Of a stretch of 8,051 bases of DNA, positions 1-6,414 are shown piece after piece. Position 1 is the stretch's first letter. Each line of letters begins with the position of its first letter. This DNA comes from JAAYJM01 sp964498585 (GTDB lineage Bacteria > Bacteroidota > Ignavibacteria > Kapaibacteriales > UBA2268), in NCBI GenBank assembly GCA_964498585.1, contig CAZCHH010000095.1, positions 1-8,051 on the forward strand, in the 5' to 3' direction. The position numbers were made by a program, and so were the translations under genes. Under the pieces are notes generated by a model. The model did not search any database. It was not told the origin of the DNA and worked only from the letters and a program-made list of their open reading frames with translations.

Positions 1-40
1 TGGAAATTCCCCTCTTGAGAGGGGCAGGGGTGTGTTCTTG
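1..40. repeat. GC-rich palindromic repeat fragment
   Basis: This patch stands out from its AT-rich surroundings. It contains the inverted repeat CCCCTCT-TG-AGAGGGG at 9-24, followed by a second G-run (CAGGGGTGTG, 25-34). I recall similar C-run/G-run palindromes scattered between genes in Bacteroidota and relatives, but I could not search for it here. The fragment may begin upstream of the window. Its function is unknown; it is most likely a short dispersed intergenic repeat. The very tight loop argues against a simple terminator, and no T-tract follows directly. Confidence 0.5.
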
Positions 41-45
41 TTATA

Positions 46-96
46 ATTGGTTATTGGATTATTGGTCATTGGTTATTAGGTTATTTGTTATTGGTA
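46..96. repeat. Seven-unit ATTGGTT tandem repeat
   Basis: Seven consecutive degenerate units of 7-8 bp fit the consensus ATTGGTT: 46-52, 53-60 (ATTGGATT), 61-67 (ATTGGTC), 68-74, 75-82 (ATTAGGTT), 83-89 (ATTTGTT) and 90-96 (ATTGGTA). No reading frame is maintained because unit length varies. It looks like a non-coding microsatellite-like tract between repeat debris and the promoter of the downstream glycosyltransferase gene. Confidence 0.65.
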
Positions 97-102
97 AAAT
101 AT

Positions 103-120
103 AATTAACAATTAACAATT
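103..120. repeat. Short AATTAAC direct repeat
   Basis: Two adjacent perfect AATTAAC units (103-109 and 110-116) are followed by a partial third unit (AATT). This simple-sequence tract directly follows the ATTGGTT array. No function is evident. Confidence 0.5.
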
Positions 121-123
121 TGT

Positions 124-153
124 CTTGTCATTGGTACCGAAGTGAGTAATCCA
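124..153 (+). repeat. Degenerate half copy of intergenic repeat
   Basis: These 30 bases match the left arm of the palindromic element at 5881-5910 at 25 of 30 positions, by hand alignment. They share CTTGTCATT, CGAAGTGA and AATCCA. No matching right arm is found before the gene at 234, so this looks like a decayed or solo arm of the family. Confidence 0.5.
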
Positions 154-199
154 AATAATTGACCACTCCTTAATACATTTTTTCTTCAATCTTATTACT

Positions 200-226
200 T
201 TTGATTGTAAAAAATTACTAATTTTG
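200..226 (+). promoter_or_regulatory. Candidate Bacteroidota promoter, glycosyltransferase gene
   Basis: TAATTTTG at 219-226 fits the Bacteroidota -7 consensus TAnnTTTG exactly. A TTTG at 200-203 could be the -33 element, but the 15 bp gap is shorter than the usual 19 or so. The box ends 7 bp before the ATG at 234, so transcription would begin almost at the start codon, giving a leaderless or nearly leaderless mRNA. Confidence 0.4.
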
Positions 227-233
227 TAATAAG

Positions 234-1280
234 ATGAAAAGTAATAACGAGCTATGGCATTTTAAGCATTTTGCAGTAATACAAACTGCATTCATAGGAG
301 ATACAGTTTTAACTCTCCCACTGATACAGGCAATTCGTGATAATCAGCTGAATGCAAGAATCACTGTTGTTACTACTCCTTTTTCTGCTCCTCTTTTCGA
401 TTGTATTAAGGCAGTTGACCTTATTGTTGTTTATGACAAAAGACAGAAGCATTCCGGTTTTAAAGGAATAAAAGAAATTTCGGACAAACTGAAAGCAATA
501 CAGGTAGATTGTATAATAACTCCTCATCGCTCTTTACGCAGCACTTTGCTCACTTTTTTTTCAAAACCAAAATATTCTGTTTCTTTCAATAAATCCTCTT
601 TATCTTTTCTTTATCAAAAAAAAGTAATTTATGATTTTTCCAGCCATGAAATTAATCGCAATTTATCTTTACTTAATGGCTTCGATTTTTATGAAGAAAA
701 GATAATAAAAGATGTAGAATTAAAATTCAAAGAAGAAGATGAGTTCATAGTTTTAAATACTTTAAAAAAAATTGGCAAATATCCAATTTGTATAGCTCCG
801 GGTAGCATTTGGAATACCAAGCGTTGGAAGAAAAAGGGATTCATTGAATTAATAAAAATACTAAAAAGTAAAAATTATGAATGTATTTTAATTGGCTCAA
901 AAGCTGATGAAGAGCTTTGCGGCGAGATTTCCTCTGCTTCTGATAGCATTAATTTAGCGGGTAAATTTTCGCTTTCTCAAACAATATATCTTTTAAAACA
1001 AAGCAGATTACTAATAACGAACGATAGCGCCCCAACCCATTTTGCTGGTTTAGTTAAATGCCCAACTATAACAATATATGGGCCGACTTCACCCAGCTTT
1101 GGTTTTGCTCCCCTTGGGAATTTAGACAGAATAGTAGAAATCAACGGATTAAAATGCCGACCGTGCAGGATTCACGGCTCAAAGGAGTGCCCCATCGGAA
1201 CTTTCGATTGTATGGAAAAAATCTCTGCTCCGATGGTTGCTGAAAACGCATTTGAGATTATAAAACAACAAGCTTTTTAA
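234..1280 (+). CDS. waaF: Glycosyltransferase family 9 (WaaF/RfaF-like heptosyltransferase)
   Basis: This 348-residue protein has the length and motif order of family 9 glycosyltransferases, GT-B enzymes that add heptose (usually from ADP-heptose) to the LPS inner core at the cytoplasmic face of the inner membrane. The N-terminal domain has a beta strand followed by FIGDTVLTLP (residues 20-29), which carries the family's catalytic-type Asp (D23). The C-terminal nucleotide-sugar domain has APGSIWNTKRW (188-198), NDSAPTHFA (263-271) and YGPTSP (282-287). A cysteine cluster, C308/C311/C319/C326 with a CPIG motif, is typical of WaaF-type members. The ATG at 234 is chosen because family homology begins soon after it; there is no Shine-Dalgarno sequence. 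Its 3' end overlaps the convergent secreted-protein gene by 23 bp. The acceptor cannot be told from sequence, so it could act on another surface glycan. Confidence 0.88.
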   Translation: MKSNNELWHFKHFAVIQTAFIGDTVLTLPLIQAIRDNQLNARITVVTTPFSAPLFDCIKAVDLIVVYDKRQKHSGFKGIKEISDKLKAIQVDCIITPHRSLRSTLLTFFSKPKYSVSFNKSSLSFLYQKKVIYDFSSHEINRNLSLLNGFDFYEEKIIKDVELKFKEEDEFIVLNTLKKIGKYPICIAPGSIWNTKRWKKKGFIELIKILKSKNYECILIGSKADEELCGEISSASDSINLAGKFSLSQTIYLLKQSRLLITNDSAPTHFAGLVKCPTITIYGPTSPSFGFAPLGNLDRIVEINGLKCRPCRIHGSKECPIGTFDCMEKISAPMVAENAFEIIKQQAF

Positions 1281-4200
1281 TTATTACTTCTTTTCCCGCT
1301 TGAAATTTTACAATATATACTCCTGCTGCTAAATCAGATATATCGAACTGTAAAAGATTATTACCATAAACGGCTTCGAATATTGATTTGCTTTCAATTA
1401 ATTCACCATTTACAGAATAAAGAGAAATCATTACATTAGATTCGTTATTTATGCTATATTCGATATTAACAAAGTTGCTTGCAGGATTGGGTCTTATATT
1501 AAAATCTACTTCATAGCTGCTGAAGTCATCAACACTAACTATAGTCCCAGTTATATTAAGAACTGCATCTTTATAATACCTTAATTCGGTATATGGTTTG
1601 TTTTTAGTAATATCCCTTATATTATTTGGTTGGAAAATATAAATATTAGTGTCGCTATCCTTAAAAACTTTTATAGTAAGAAGCTCATCTTCTATAGCGC
1701 CATCAAAGGAGCGTGTATTTTCATCATCACCCCAGACAGTAAAAATAGCTTGATTATTTAAAGCAGTTCCAATACCAACCATTTGGTCCTGAACGTTGTA
1801 GGCGGCAACATTATATCCGTTATACCCTACTATAGTAGCAATTATAACAGTAGTATTTCCGGTACGGTTACCGATAAGATTTTTATTAAATTCAGTAGGT
1901 TTCTTTTCGTCAATAATTTTTGAAGTGTCGCTATAAACGAATGTTACGCTTTTTGTAAAGAAGCATTGGAGCCCCATACCGGGATAAATTGTTTTGATTG
2001 AATTAAAATTATAGAATGGAAGATATAAGTTTCCATTTTCATCTTTGGCAACGAGTAAATCATTTTCGACATTTTTAAAAGCTACTTCGCAGCTTTGATT
2101 AAAATCTAAGAAATAGGGCAGTAAAATCCAGCCGTTATTTAAATCTAAAGGATTAGCTAATGGGTCAATTTGATTTCCGGTTATTGTTAATGTTTCGGTT
2201 GCCGTAGAATTAACCCAGTAAGCTTCGTTTTTATTCCAGTTCCCAATTTCATTTAGCTGATTTGGTATATATCTTTGATTTAATGAATTTTTAACTACGT
2301 TAACAGAAGAATAATTCATAAAAATATTTTCTAAATTCAGGAGATTTGGATTGATATAAGAAGAAATTAAACTCCAATTTCCGTTAAGGGGAATTCTCAT
2401 TGTTTTTGCAACTATATCAGTATTTAAAGTCCCTATAAGAGAGATAGTATCAATTTGATAATTATCTGGACCTGACAAATAAGTAACATTAGCATTTAGT
2501 TCTAATCCAGCTCTCGAATCCCATACTTTTATAGTATAAATCTCATTAACATTAAATCCATCTTTAAAATCAGTTTCAGGATTATCTCCCCAAACAGTTA
2601 TGCTTATAGTTTCTCCTGAACAAATGCTATAGCCGGCACATATAAAATTATCATTAATTGAATAAAATACTCCGATAGCATCACCAATTAATATATTTCT
2701 TCCATTGATAATAAAATCATCACTAAAAGCTTTTTGAAGTAAAATATTAGATGAATTTCCGGTATTATTTACGTATTTCCAATCTTCAGGTGGCGAAATT
2801 ATTACTTCTTTGATAGTCTTAAATGTCCAAACTTCAGACCAATTGCTTGAAATTTGCTCTTCATTATAGCATTTTACCCGCCAGTAATAATTTGTATTCA
2901 ATTCTAATTCACCTGAAATAAAAGTAGTTCCGGTAAGGATGTTATTTTCAAAAGTTAAACTTGAAAAATCAGATAATTTAGAAATTTGGATATGATAAGA
3001 AGTTGCTTTTTCGATTTTACTCCAAACAAAAGTTGGTCTTAAAGCTACTTCATTTGAATTATTTAACGGACTGATTAGAATTGGTGCTTGAAGAGTGTCC
3101 TGGTTCTTTATTGTTGAAAAATTCCAAGTTTCAGACCAATCACTAAAATTATTATTTTTTTTAGCCCGAACCCGCCAGTAATAATTTTTATTATAACTTA
3201 ATTCTTTAACTATTATATTTGTTTGTAATAGCTCTTGCTCATCTTTCACTAATATACTAAATTCTTTACTTAGCGATAGCTGGAAGTGGTAGCTTGTTGC
3301 ATTTTGAACGGAAATCCAGTGAAAATTTGCTGTTAACGGAACATTTACGGCATTATTTGCTGGTGATGCCAATTGAGGAGCTTTTATAGTTTCATCTTGA
3401 GTAGTAAAACGCCATACATTAGACCACTGGCTTAATACTGATTGATGAAAAGCTGCTACTCTCCAATAATACTGGCTATTAGGATTCAAACTGTTAGTAA
3501 TGGAATAAGTAGTGTCTATTATATTCAATTCATTAACTATTAAAATACTAAAGCTTGAATTCCTTGAAACCTGCAATAGATAATTGGTAGCTATATCAAT
3601 TTTATTCCATTTCAAAGTAGGAGTTAAAGAGATATTAGACGCCAGATTTTGTGGCTGAATTAGGTTGGGTGCAGGCAAGTCCTGCTCTTTTACAGAAAAA
3701 CTTCTTGCTTCAGACCAGTTACTGTTTGAATTTCCTTTCTTTGCCCGTACCCGCCAGTAAAATGTTGTATTATAACTGAGATTAATAGCGTTAAAAGTAG
3801 TATCGTTAACTATTTCGTTTAACCTTAAATTAGTAAAACCGGAGTTTCGTGATAATTGAAATGTGTATTGAGTGGCATTTGCAACTTTATTCCAAATAAA
3901 ATTAATTTGAGCATCTAAATCTTCTGCATTAGGTTGAGGAAAAACTAAAGTAGGAGCATCAAGATATTCCTGAACAGTTGTAAATTTTCTTGAGAAACTC
4001 CAAAAGCTGCTTGAAGTTTGATTATATGCCTGAACCCGCCAATAATACTGAGTTATATAGTTTAAAGTAAGGCATTGGAAGAATGTATCAACAACTGAAC
4101 TTTGTTCTACAATTAAAGTTGAAAAATCCGGATTCTCTGAAACTTGAAGTTTGTAGTGCGTTGCTCCGGCAACTTGATACCATCTTACGGCTGTTTGTAT

Positions 4201-4698
4201 TGGAATATTATTTGCTTCATTTCCCGGATACTCAAGCATTGGCACAACTAAGGGAGGTGGTGTGCCTGAATATATTGATGAAATTATAAAATAGCAATTA
4301 ATGCTATAATTTCCAGATCCCTGAAAATAAGTAACATTCACATCAGTATATTCAAGGTTATTAGATTGTTTCCAAAATCTATAGTAAATAGTCTCGCCAG
4401 CTTGCAAACCATCAATTTCTGGAGTCTGTTCATTGTTGCCCCAGACAGAAAATCCAATATTTGTATTTGGACTCCATACTACAGCGCCAACACATAAGCC
4501 AGCAGGAGTAAATGCTCCAATTTCGTCACCTTCGGAAAGAGGTACTCCGTCTATTGTAGCAGTATTCATTGGGACTACAATACTTCCAGTATTTCCAGTG
4601 TTTGACTGAAATGTAAAATGTTGTGGATTTTGAGCCAATAAACAACTGATATTAAATATTAATAAAACAGCAATTTGAAATGCTTTGTAATACCTCAT
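1258..4698 (-). CDS. Large secreted fibronectin-III protein with T9SS sorting domain
   Basis: From the ATG at 4698 this is 1146 residues. Residues 1-23 are a signal peptide (MRYYK, hydrophobic core, then CLLAQ). Then come VWG module 1 (28-143), five fibronectin-III-like repeats (about 150-242, 247-337, 342-434, 439-530, 537-629), VWG module 2 (643-755), two GW-type half-domains (767-843, 845-923; NWSLISS and GWILLP), VWG module 3 (945-1053) and a C-terminal Por/T9SS type A sorting domain (1064-1146) with RPNPAS, YSVNGE, LAAGVYIVKF and a basic KKLVVL end. It is probably exported by Sec, moved across the outer membrane by T9SS, and anchored or released at the cell surface. No catalytic domain is visible, so adhesion or scaffolding is a guess. 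The frame stays open to 4749, but a promoter box at 4737-4744 lies inside that extension and the signal peptide begins at 4698, so I prefer 4698; an ATG at 4731 is the alternative. Confidence 0.88.
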   Translation of the reverse strand: MRYYKAFQIAVLLIFNISCLLAQNPQHFTFQSNTGNTGSIVVPMNTATIDGVPLSEGDEIGAFTPAGLCVGAVVWSPNTNIGFSVWGNNEQTPEIDGLQAGETIYYRFWKQSNNLEYTDVNVTYFQGSGNYSINCYFIISSIYSGTPPPLVVPMLEYPGNEANNIPIQTAVRWYQVAGATHYKLQVSENPDFSTLIVEQSSVVDTFFQCLTLNYITQYYWRVQAYNQTSSSFWSFSRKFTTVQEYLDAPTLVFPQPNAEDLDAQINFIWNKVANATQYTFQLSRNSGFTNLRLNEIVNDTTFNAINLSYNTTFYWRVRAKKGNSNSNWSEARSFSVKEQDLPAPNLIQPQNLASNISLTPTLKWNKIDIATNYLLQVSRNSSFSILIVNELNIIDTTYSITNSLNPNSQYYWRVAAFHQSVLSQWSNVWRFTTQDETIKAPQLASPANNAVNVPLTANFHWISVQNATSYHFQLSLSKEFSILVKDEQELLQTNIIVKELSYNKNYYWRVRAKKNNNFSDWSETWNFSTIKNQDTLQAPILISPLNNSNEVALRPTFVWSKIEKATSYHIQISKLSDFSSLTFENNILTGTTFISGELELNTNYYWRVKCYNEEQISSNWSEVWTFKTIKEVIISPPEDWKYVNNTGNSSNILLQKAFSDDFIINGRNILIGDAIGVFYSINDNFICAGYSICSGETISITVWGDNPETDFKDGFNVNEIYTIKVWDSRAGLELNANVTYLSGPDNYQIDTISLIGTLNTDIVAKTMRIPLNGNWSLISSYINPNLLNLENIFMNYSSVNVVKNSLNQRYIPNQLNEIGNWNKNEAYWVNSTATETLTITGNQIDPLANPLDLNNGWILLPYFLDFNQSCEVAFKNVENDLLVAKDENGNLYLPFYNFNSIKTIYPGMGLQCFFTKSVTFVYSDTSKIIDEKKPTEFNKNLIGNRTGNTTVIIATIVGYNGYNVAAYNVQDQMVGIGTALNNQAIFTVWGDDENTRSFDGAIEDELLTIKVFKDSDTNIYIFQPNNIRDITKNKPYTELRYYKDAVLNITGTIVSVDDFSSYEVDFNIRPNPASNFVNIEYSINNESNVMISLYSVNGELIESKSIFEAVYGNNLLQFDISDLAAGVYIVKFQAGKEVIIKKLVVL
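2812..4251 (-). repeat. Five tandem fibronectin-III-like domain repeats
   Basis: Within the secreted protein, a unit of about 95-98 residues occurs five times. Each unit starts with a proline-rich P-x-L-x-x-P, then a W-x-x-V/I-x-x-A-T-x-Y strand, an LQVS/FQLS strand, the near-invariant YYWRV (residues 218, 313, 410, 506 and 604; FYWRV in the second) and a closing W-S...F-x-T strand. The YYWRV spacing of 95, 97, 96 and 98 shows tandem duplication of one beta-sandwich. The copies have diverged well apart, so the array looks old rather than recently expanded. Such arrays usually act as spacers or binding modules on secreted proteins. Confidence 0.8.
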
Positions 4699-4736
4699 TG
4701 TAATATTCCATTTTTTATTAAAAAAATACATTTTTT

Positions 4737-4766
4737 CAAAAATAATCATTTTTTTTTATAAATCAA
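4737..4766 (-). promoter_or_regulatory. Bacteroidota-type promoter, secreted-protein gene
   Basis: On the minus strand, TTG (4764-4766) is followed by exactly 19 bp and then TATTTTTG (4737-4744). This matches the Bacteroidota -33/-7 arrangement TTG-N19-TAnnTTTG read by the primary sigma factor. Transcription would start near 4730, which places the ATG at 4749 outside the mRNA. It leaves about 30 nt of AT-rich leader before the ATG at 4698. Confidence 0.55.
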
Positions 4767-4788
4767 TATTTTATTTATATCCTATTCC

Positions 4789-4823
4789 TTTGTAATTTTA
4801 TTTTGTGTTTAAGAATATTTTTG
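4789..4823 (+). promoter_or_regulatory. Candidate Bacteroidota promoter, queG
   Basis: TATTTTTG at 4816-4823 matches TAnnTTTG exactly; TTTG at 4789-4792 is a possible -33 element with a 23 bp gap, at the long end of the usual range. The box ends 9 bp before the TTG codon at 4833, which would make the transcript nearly leaderless. It is oriented back-to-back with the secreted-protein promoter, so the two genes would be driven divergently from about 90 bp of AT-rich DNA. Confidence 0.38.
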
Positions 4824-4832
4824 AAATTTAAT

Positions 4833-5741
4833 TTGGAAAATTTAAAACAAGATATTAAGGATTTTGCATTGGAACTCGGCTTTTCTAATTGCAAAGTAAC
4901 TAATGAGATGTCATATTTTGACGAAGCAGATTCTTTTTTGCAATGGCTTGAACTTAATTATAATTATAAAATGAGTTTTTTAGAGCGAAATCTCGAAAAA
5001 CGTTTCGATTTAAGAAATATCCTTCCTGAAGCTAAAAGTGTAATCGTATTTGCTATTCCATATAATTATAAATATAATATTAATAAAGAGATAAGAATTT
5101 CTAAATATGCTTTAATAAAAGATTATCATTTAGTTATTTTAAAAAAATTACGGGAAATTGATTCTTTTATAAAAGAAAAAATTAGTAATTATAAATCCAA
5201 AATCTATGTTGATACAGGACCTGTTCTTGAAAAGCAAATTGCACGGAAAGCAGGTATCGGCTGGCAAGGTCGAAACAGCTTGATTATTACTAAAGAATAC
5301 GGCTCCTGGATTTTTCTTGGAATTATTATTAATAATTTAGATTTATCTCCAGATACAAAATGCCCTGATTACTGTGGAAATTGCCATAAATGTATTGAAA
5401 GCTGCCCCACTAATGCAATTACTGAAAATAGAAATATTGACTCATCTAAATGTATAGCATATTGGACAATTGAATCTAAAGAAGATTCATTCCCTATAAA
5501 TATTAAGGACAATTTACAAAATTGGATTTACGGCTGTGATATTTGTCAGGAAGTTTGTCCTTGGAATAAAAAAGCAAAAATATCTTTATGCAATGACTTC
5601 GATTTAAATAAGGTTCTTTCAAATCTCACAAAAGAAAATATATTGAATATGGACGATGAGCATTTTGATGAATTCTTTAAAGATACACCTATTGCACGTT
5701 TAGGTCTAAAAAAATTGAAAGGAAATTGTAAGATGATTTAA
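4833..5741 (+). CDS. queG: Epoxyqueuosine reductase QueG
   Basis: QueG reduces epoxyqueuosine to queuosine in the wobble position of tRNAs with GUN anticodons, using cobalamin and two [4Fe-4S] clusters in the cytoplasm. From the TTG at 4833 the protein is 302 residues. The cobalamin-binding N-terminal part holds YVDTGP (125-130) with the catalytic-type Asp127, then ARKAGIGWQGRNSL (137-150). The ferredoxin-like part has C181-x2-C184-x2-C187-x3-C191-P, C207 and C235-x2-C238-x3-C242-PWN. It ends at TPIARLGLKKLK, so it lacks the roughly 60-residue HEAT-like C-terminal extension of the E. coli enzyme; short forms like this are, as I recall, common in Bacteroidota. No ATG lies before residue 26. 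TTG codons at 4803, 4821 and 4833 are possible; 4833 fits where homology begins and lies downstream of the promoter box. It appears to be a single-gene unit. Confidence 0.9.
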   Translation: MENLKQDIKDFALELGFSNCKVTNEMSYFDEADSFLQWLELNYNYKMSFLERNLEKRFDLRNILPEAKSVIVFAIPYNYKYNINKEIRISKYALIKDYHLVILKKLREIDSFIKEKISNYKSKIYVDTGPVLEKQIARKAGIGWQGRNSLIITKEYGSWIFLGIIINNLDLSPDTKCPDYCGNCHKCIESCPTNAITENRNIDSSKCIAYWTIESKEDSFPINIKDNLQNWIYGCDICQEVCPWNKKAKISLCNDFDLNKVLSNLTKENILNMDDEHFDEFFKDTPIARLGLKKLKGNCKMI

Positions 5742-5763
5742 TTTCAATCATAGTGGAATTAAA
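5737..5763 (+). terminator. Weak hairpin at queG stop codon
   Basis: TTTAATTTC (5737-5745) can pair with GGAATTAAA (5755-5763) around a 9 nt loop, with one G-T wobble. The hairpin spans the queG TAA. The stem is almost all A/T and no T-run follows, so it is at best a weak or RNA-stabilising 3' structure. No better terminator is visible downstream of queG. Confidence 0.22.
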
Positions 5764-5882
5764 ACCTGCAAAATTGCGATACTTTAACAGTTGACAGAAA
5801 ATTGAAAAATATATGTAATGTCCTTTTAAATCCTCTGATAATGTTAACGCTGTATCAGGTGCTCAGCTATGACGTCTTTACT

Positions 5883-6070
5883 TGTCATTCGGAGCGAAGT
5901 GAAGAATCCATCTTGCGAAAGCAAGTGAGCTTGCTCACTTGGAACATTTGGGCAAGCCCAAATGCTTCAATGAAATAGCTAAAATTGAATAGCATTGAAT
6001 AATAATAAGATGGATTCTGACATTCTCCAGAATGACAGTGTTAAGTTATGCCATCTCCATTTAAATAGAG
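5883..6070 (+). repeat. MITE-like palindromic repeat element, copy A
   Basis: The core (5883-6037, 155 bp) has inverted ends: TGTCATTC (5883-5890) mirrors GAATGACA (6030-6037), and AGAATCCATCTT (5903-5914) mirrors AAGATGGATTCT (6007-6018) perfectly. Inside are further hairpins: CTTGC-GAAA-GCAAG (5912-5925), CAAGTGAGC/GCTCACTTG (5922-5930 / 5933-5941), CATTTGGGC-AA-GCCCAAATG (5945-5964) and TTCAATG/CATTGAA (5966-5972 / 5993-5999). A tail at 6038-6070 is shared with copy B. There is no reading frame or transposase, and no clear target duplication. It resembles a non-autonomous, structured dispersed repeat, and it is richer in GC than its flanks. Confidence 0.75.
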
Positions 6071-6113
6071 GTATTTTTTTATCAGTGATTACCAATGACA
6101 TCTTTTTTGTCGG

Positions 6114-6226
6114 TCATTCTGAACGAAGTGAAGAATCCAGAGAATAGTGGTTTAAAGGAAATATTCTGGATTCTTCGCTGTGCTCAGAATAACAGTTTTA
6201 ATTATGTCATCTCTATTTAAATAAAG
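6114..6226 (+). repeat. MITE-like palindromic repeat element, copy B (short)
   Basis: A shorter relative of copy A lies 43 bp after it in the same orientation. The arms are 6114-6141 and 6165-6192, with a perfect 12 bp inverted core, GAAGAATCCAGA (6130-6141) against TCTGGATTCTTC (6165-6176). The arm shares CGAAGTGAAGAATCCA with copy A, but the interior differs and is only about 23 bp. The tail at 6200-6222 matches copy A's tail (6044-6066) at 20 of 23 bases. The arm resembles the TCATTCTGAGCGAAG-type intergenic repeat that I recall from many bacterial genomes; I could not verify this. Confidence 0.7.
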
Positions 6227-6414
6227 TTCTTACTTCATTTTGGGGTTCATAATGACATTAAAATCGGAATAATAAATACAAATTAGCCATTCAACTGTAA
6301 ATGAATTTTGATTACATTAGATTTTTACAAACGTCAGAAAATTTAAATAAAAATGAAACTAATTATATTTAAATTTCGTAATAAAAATAAAAGAATTTTT
6401 TGGAAAGGGCAAAA

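Larger units (their letters stand above)
5742..6414. other. Non-coding spacer filled with repeat elements
   Basis: No credible gene was found on either strand in this spacer between queG and the PspC gene. From 5742 to 5882 it is plain AT-rich sequence with one small inverted repeat (CTGATA 5835-5840 / TATCAG 5853-5858). From 5883 to about 6226 it consists of two related palindromic repeats, entered separately. The last part, to 6414, is AT-rich and should hold the promoter of the PspC operon. I see no exact TAnnTTTG box there; the closest is TAAATTTCG around 6369-6379. A purine-rich GGAAAGGG lies shortly before the ATG at 6415. Confidence 0.6.

Noticed and set aside
23..36. Lipoprotein signal reading of the secreted protein's N-terminus (Cys in NISCLLAQ, window bases near 4639-4644)
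   Set aside because: The residues before the Cys (F-N-I-S) do not fit a lipobox, and a signal peptidase I site after LLAQ fits T9SS cargo better. The coordinates given here are signal-region placeholders only; the actual bases are those named in the description.
1058..1243. Open frame of 61 codons on the plus strand
   Set aside because: It lies wholly inside the glycosyltransferase gene in another frame, and its translation resembles no family I know.
4083..4289. Open frame of 68 codons on the plus strand
   Set aside because: It is antisense to the first fibronectin-III repeat and VWG module of the secreted protein; low-complexity, leucine-rich translation is expected opposite such sequence.
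5883..6226. CRISPR-like array
   Set aside because: The repeated segments are palindromic elements of different length and interior, not evenly spaced short repeats with unique spacers, and no cas genes are present.
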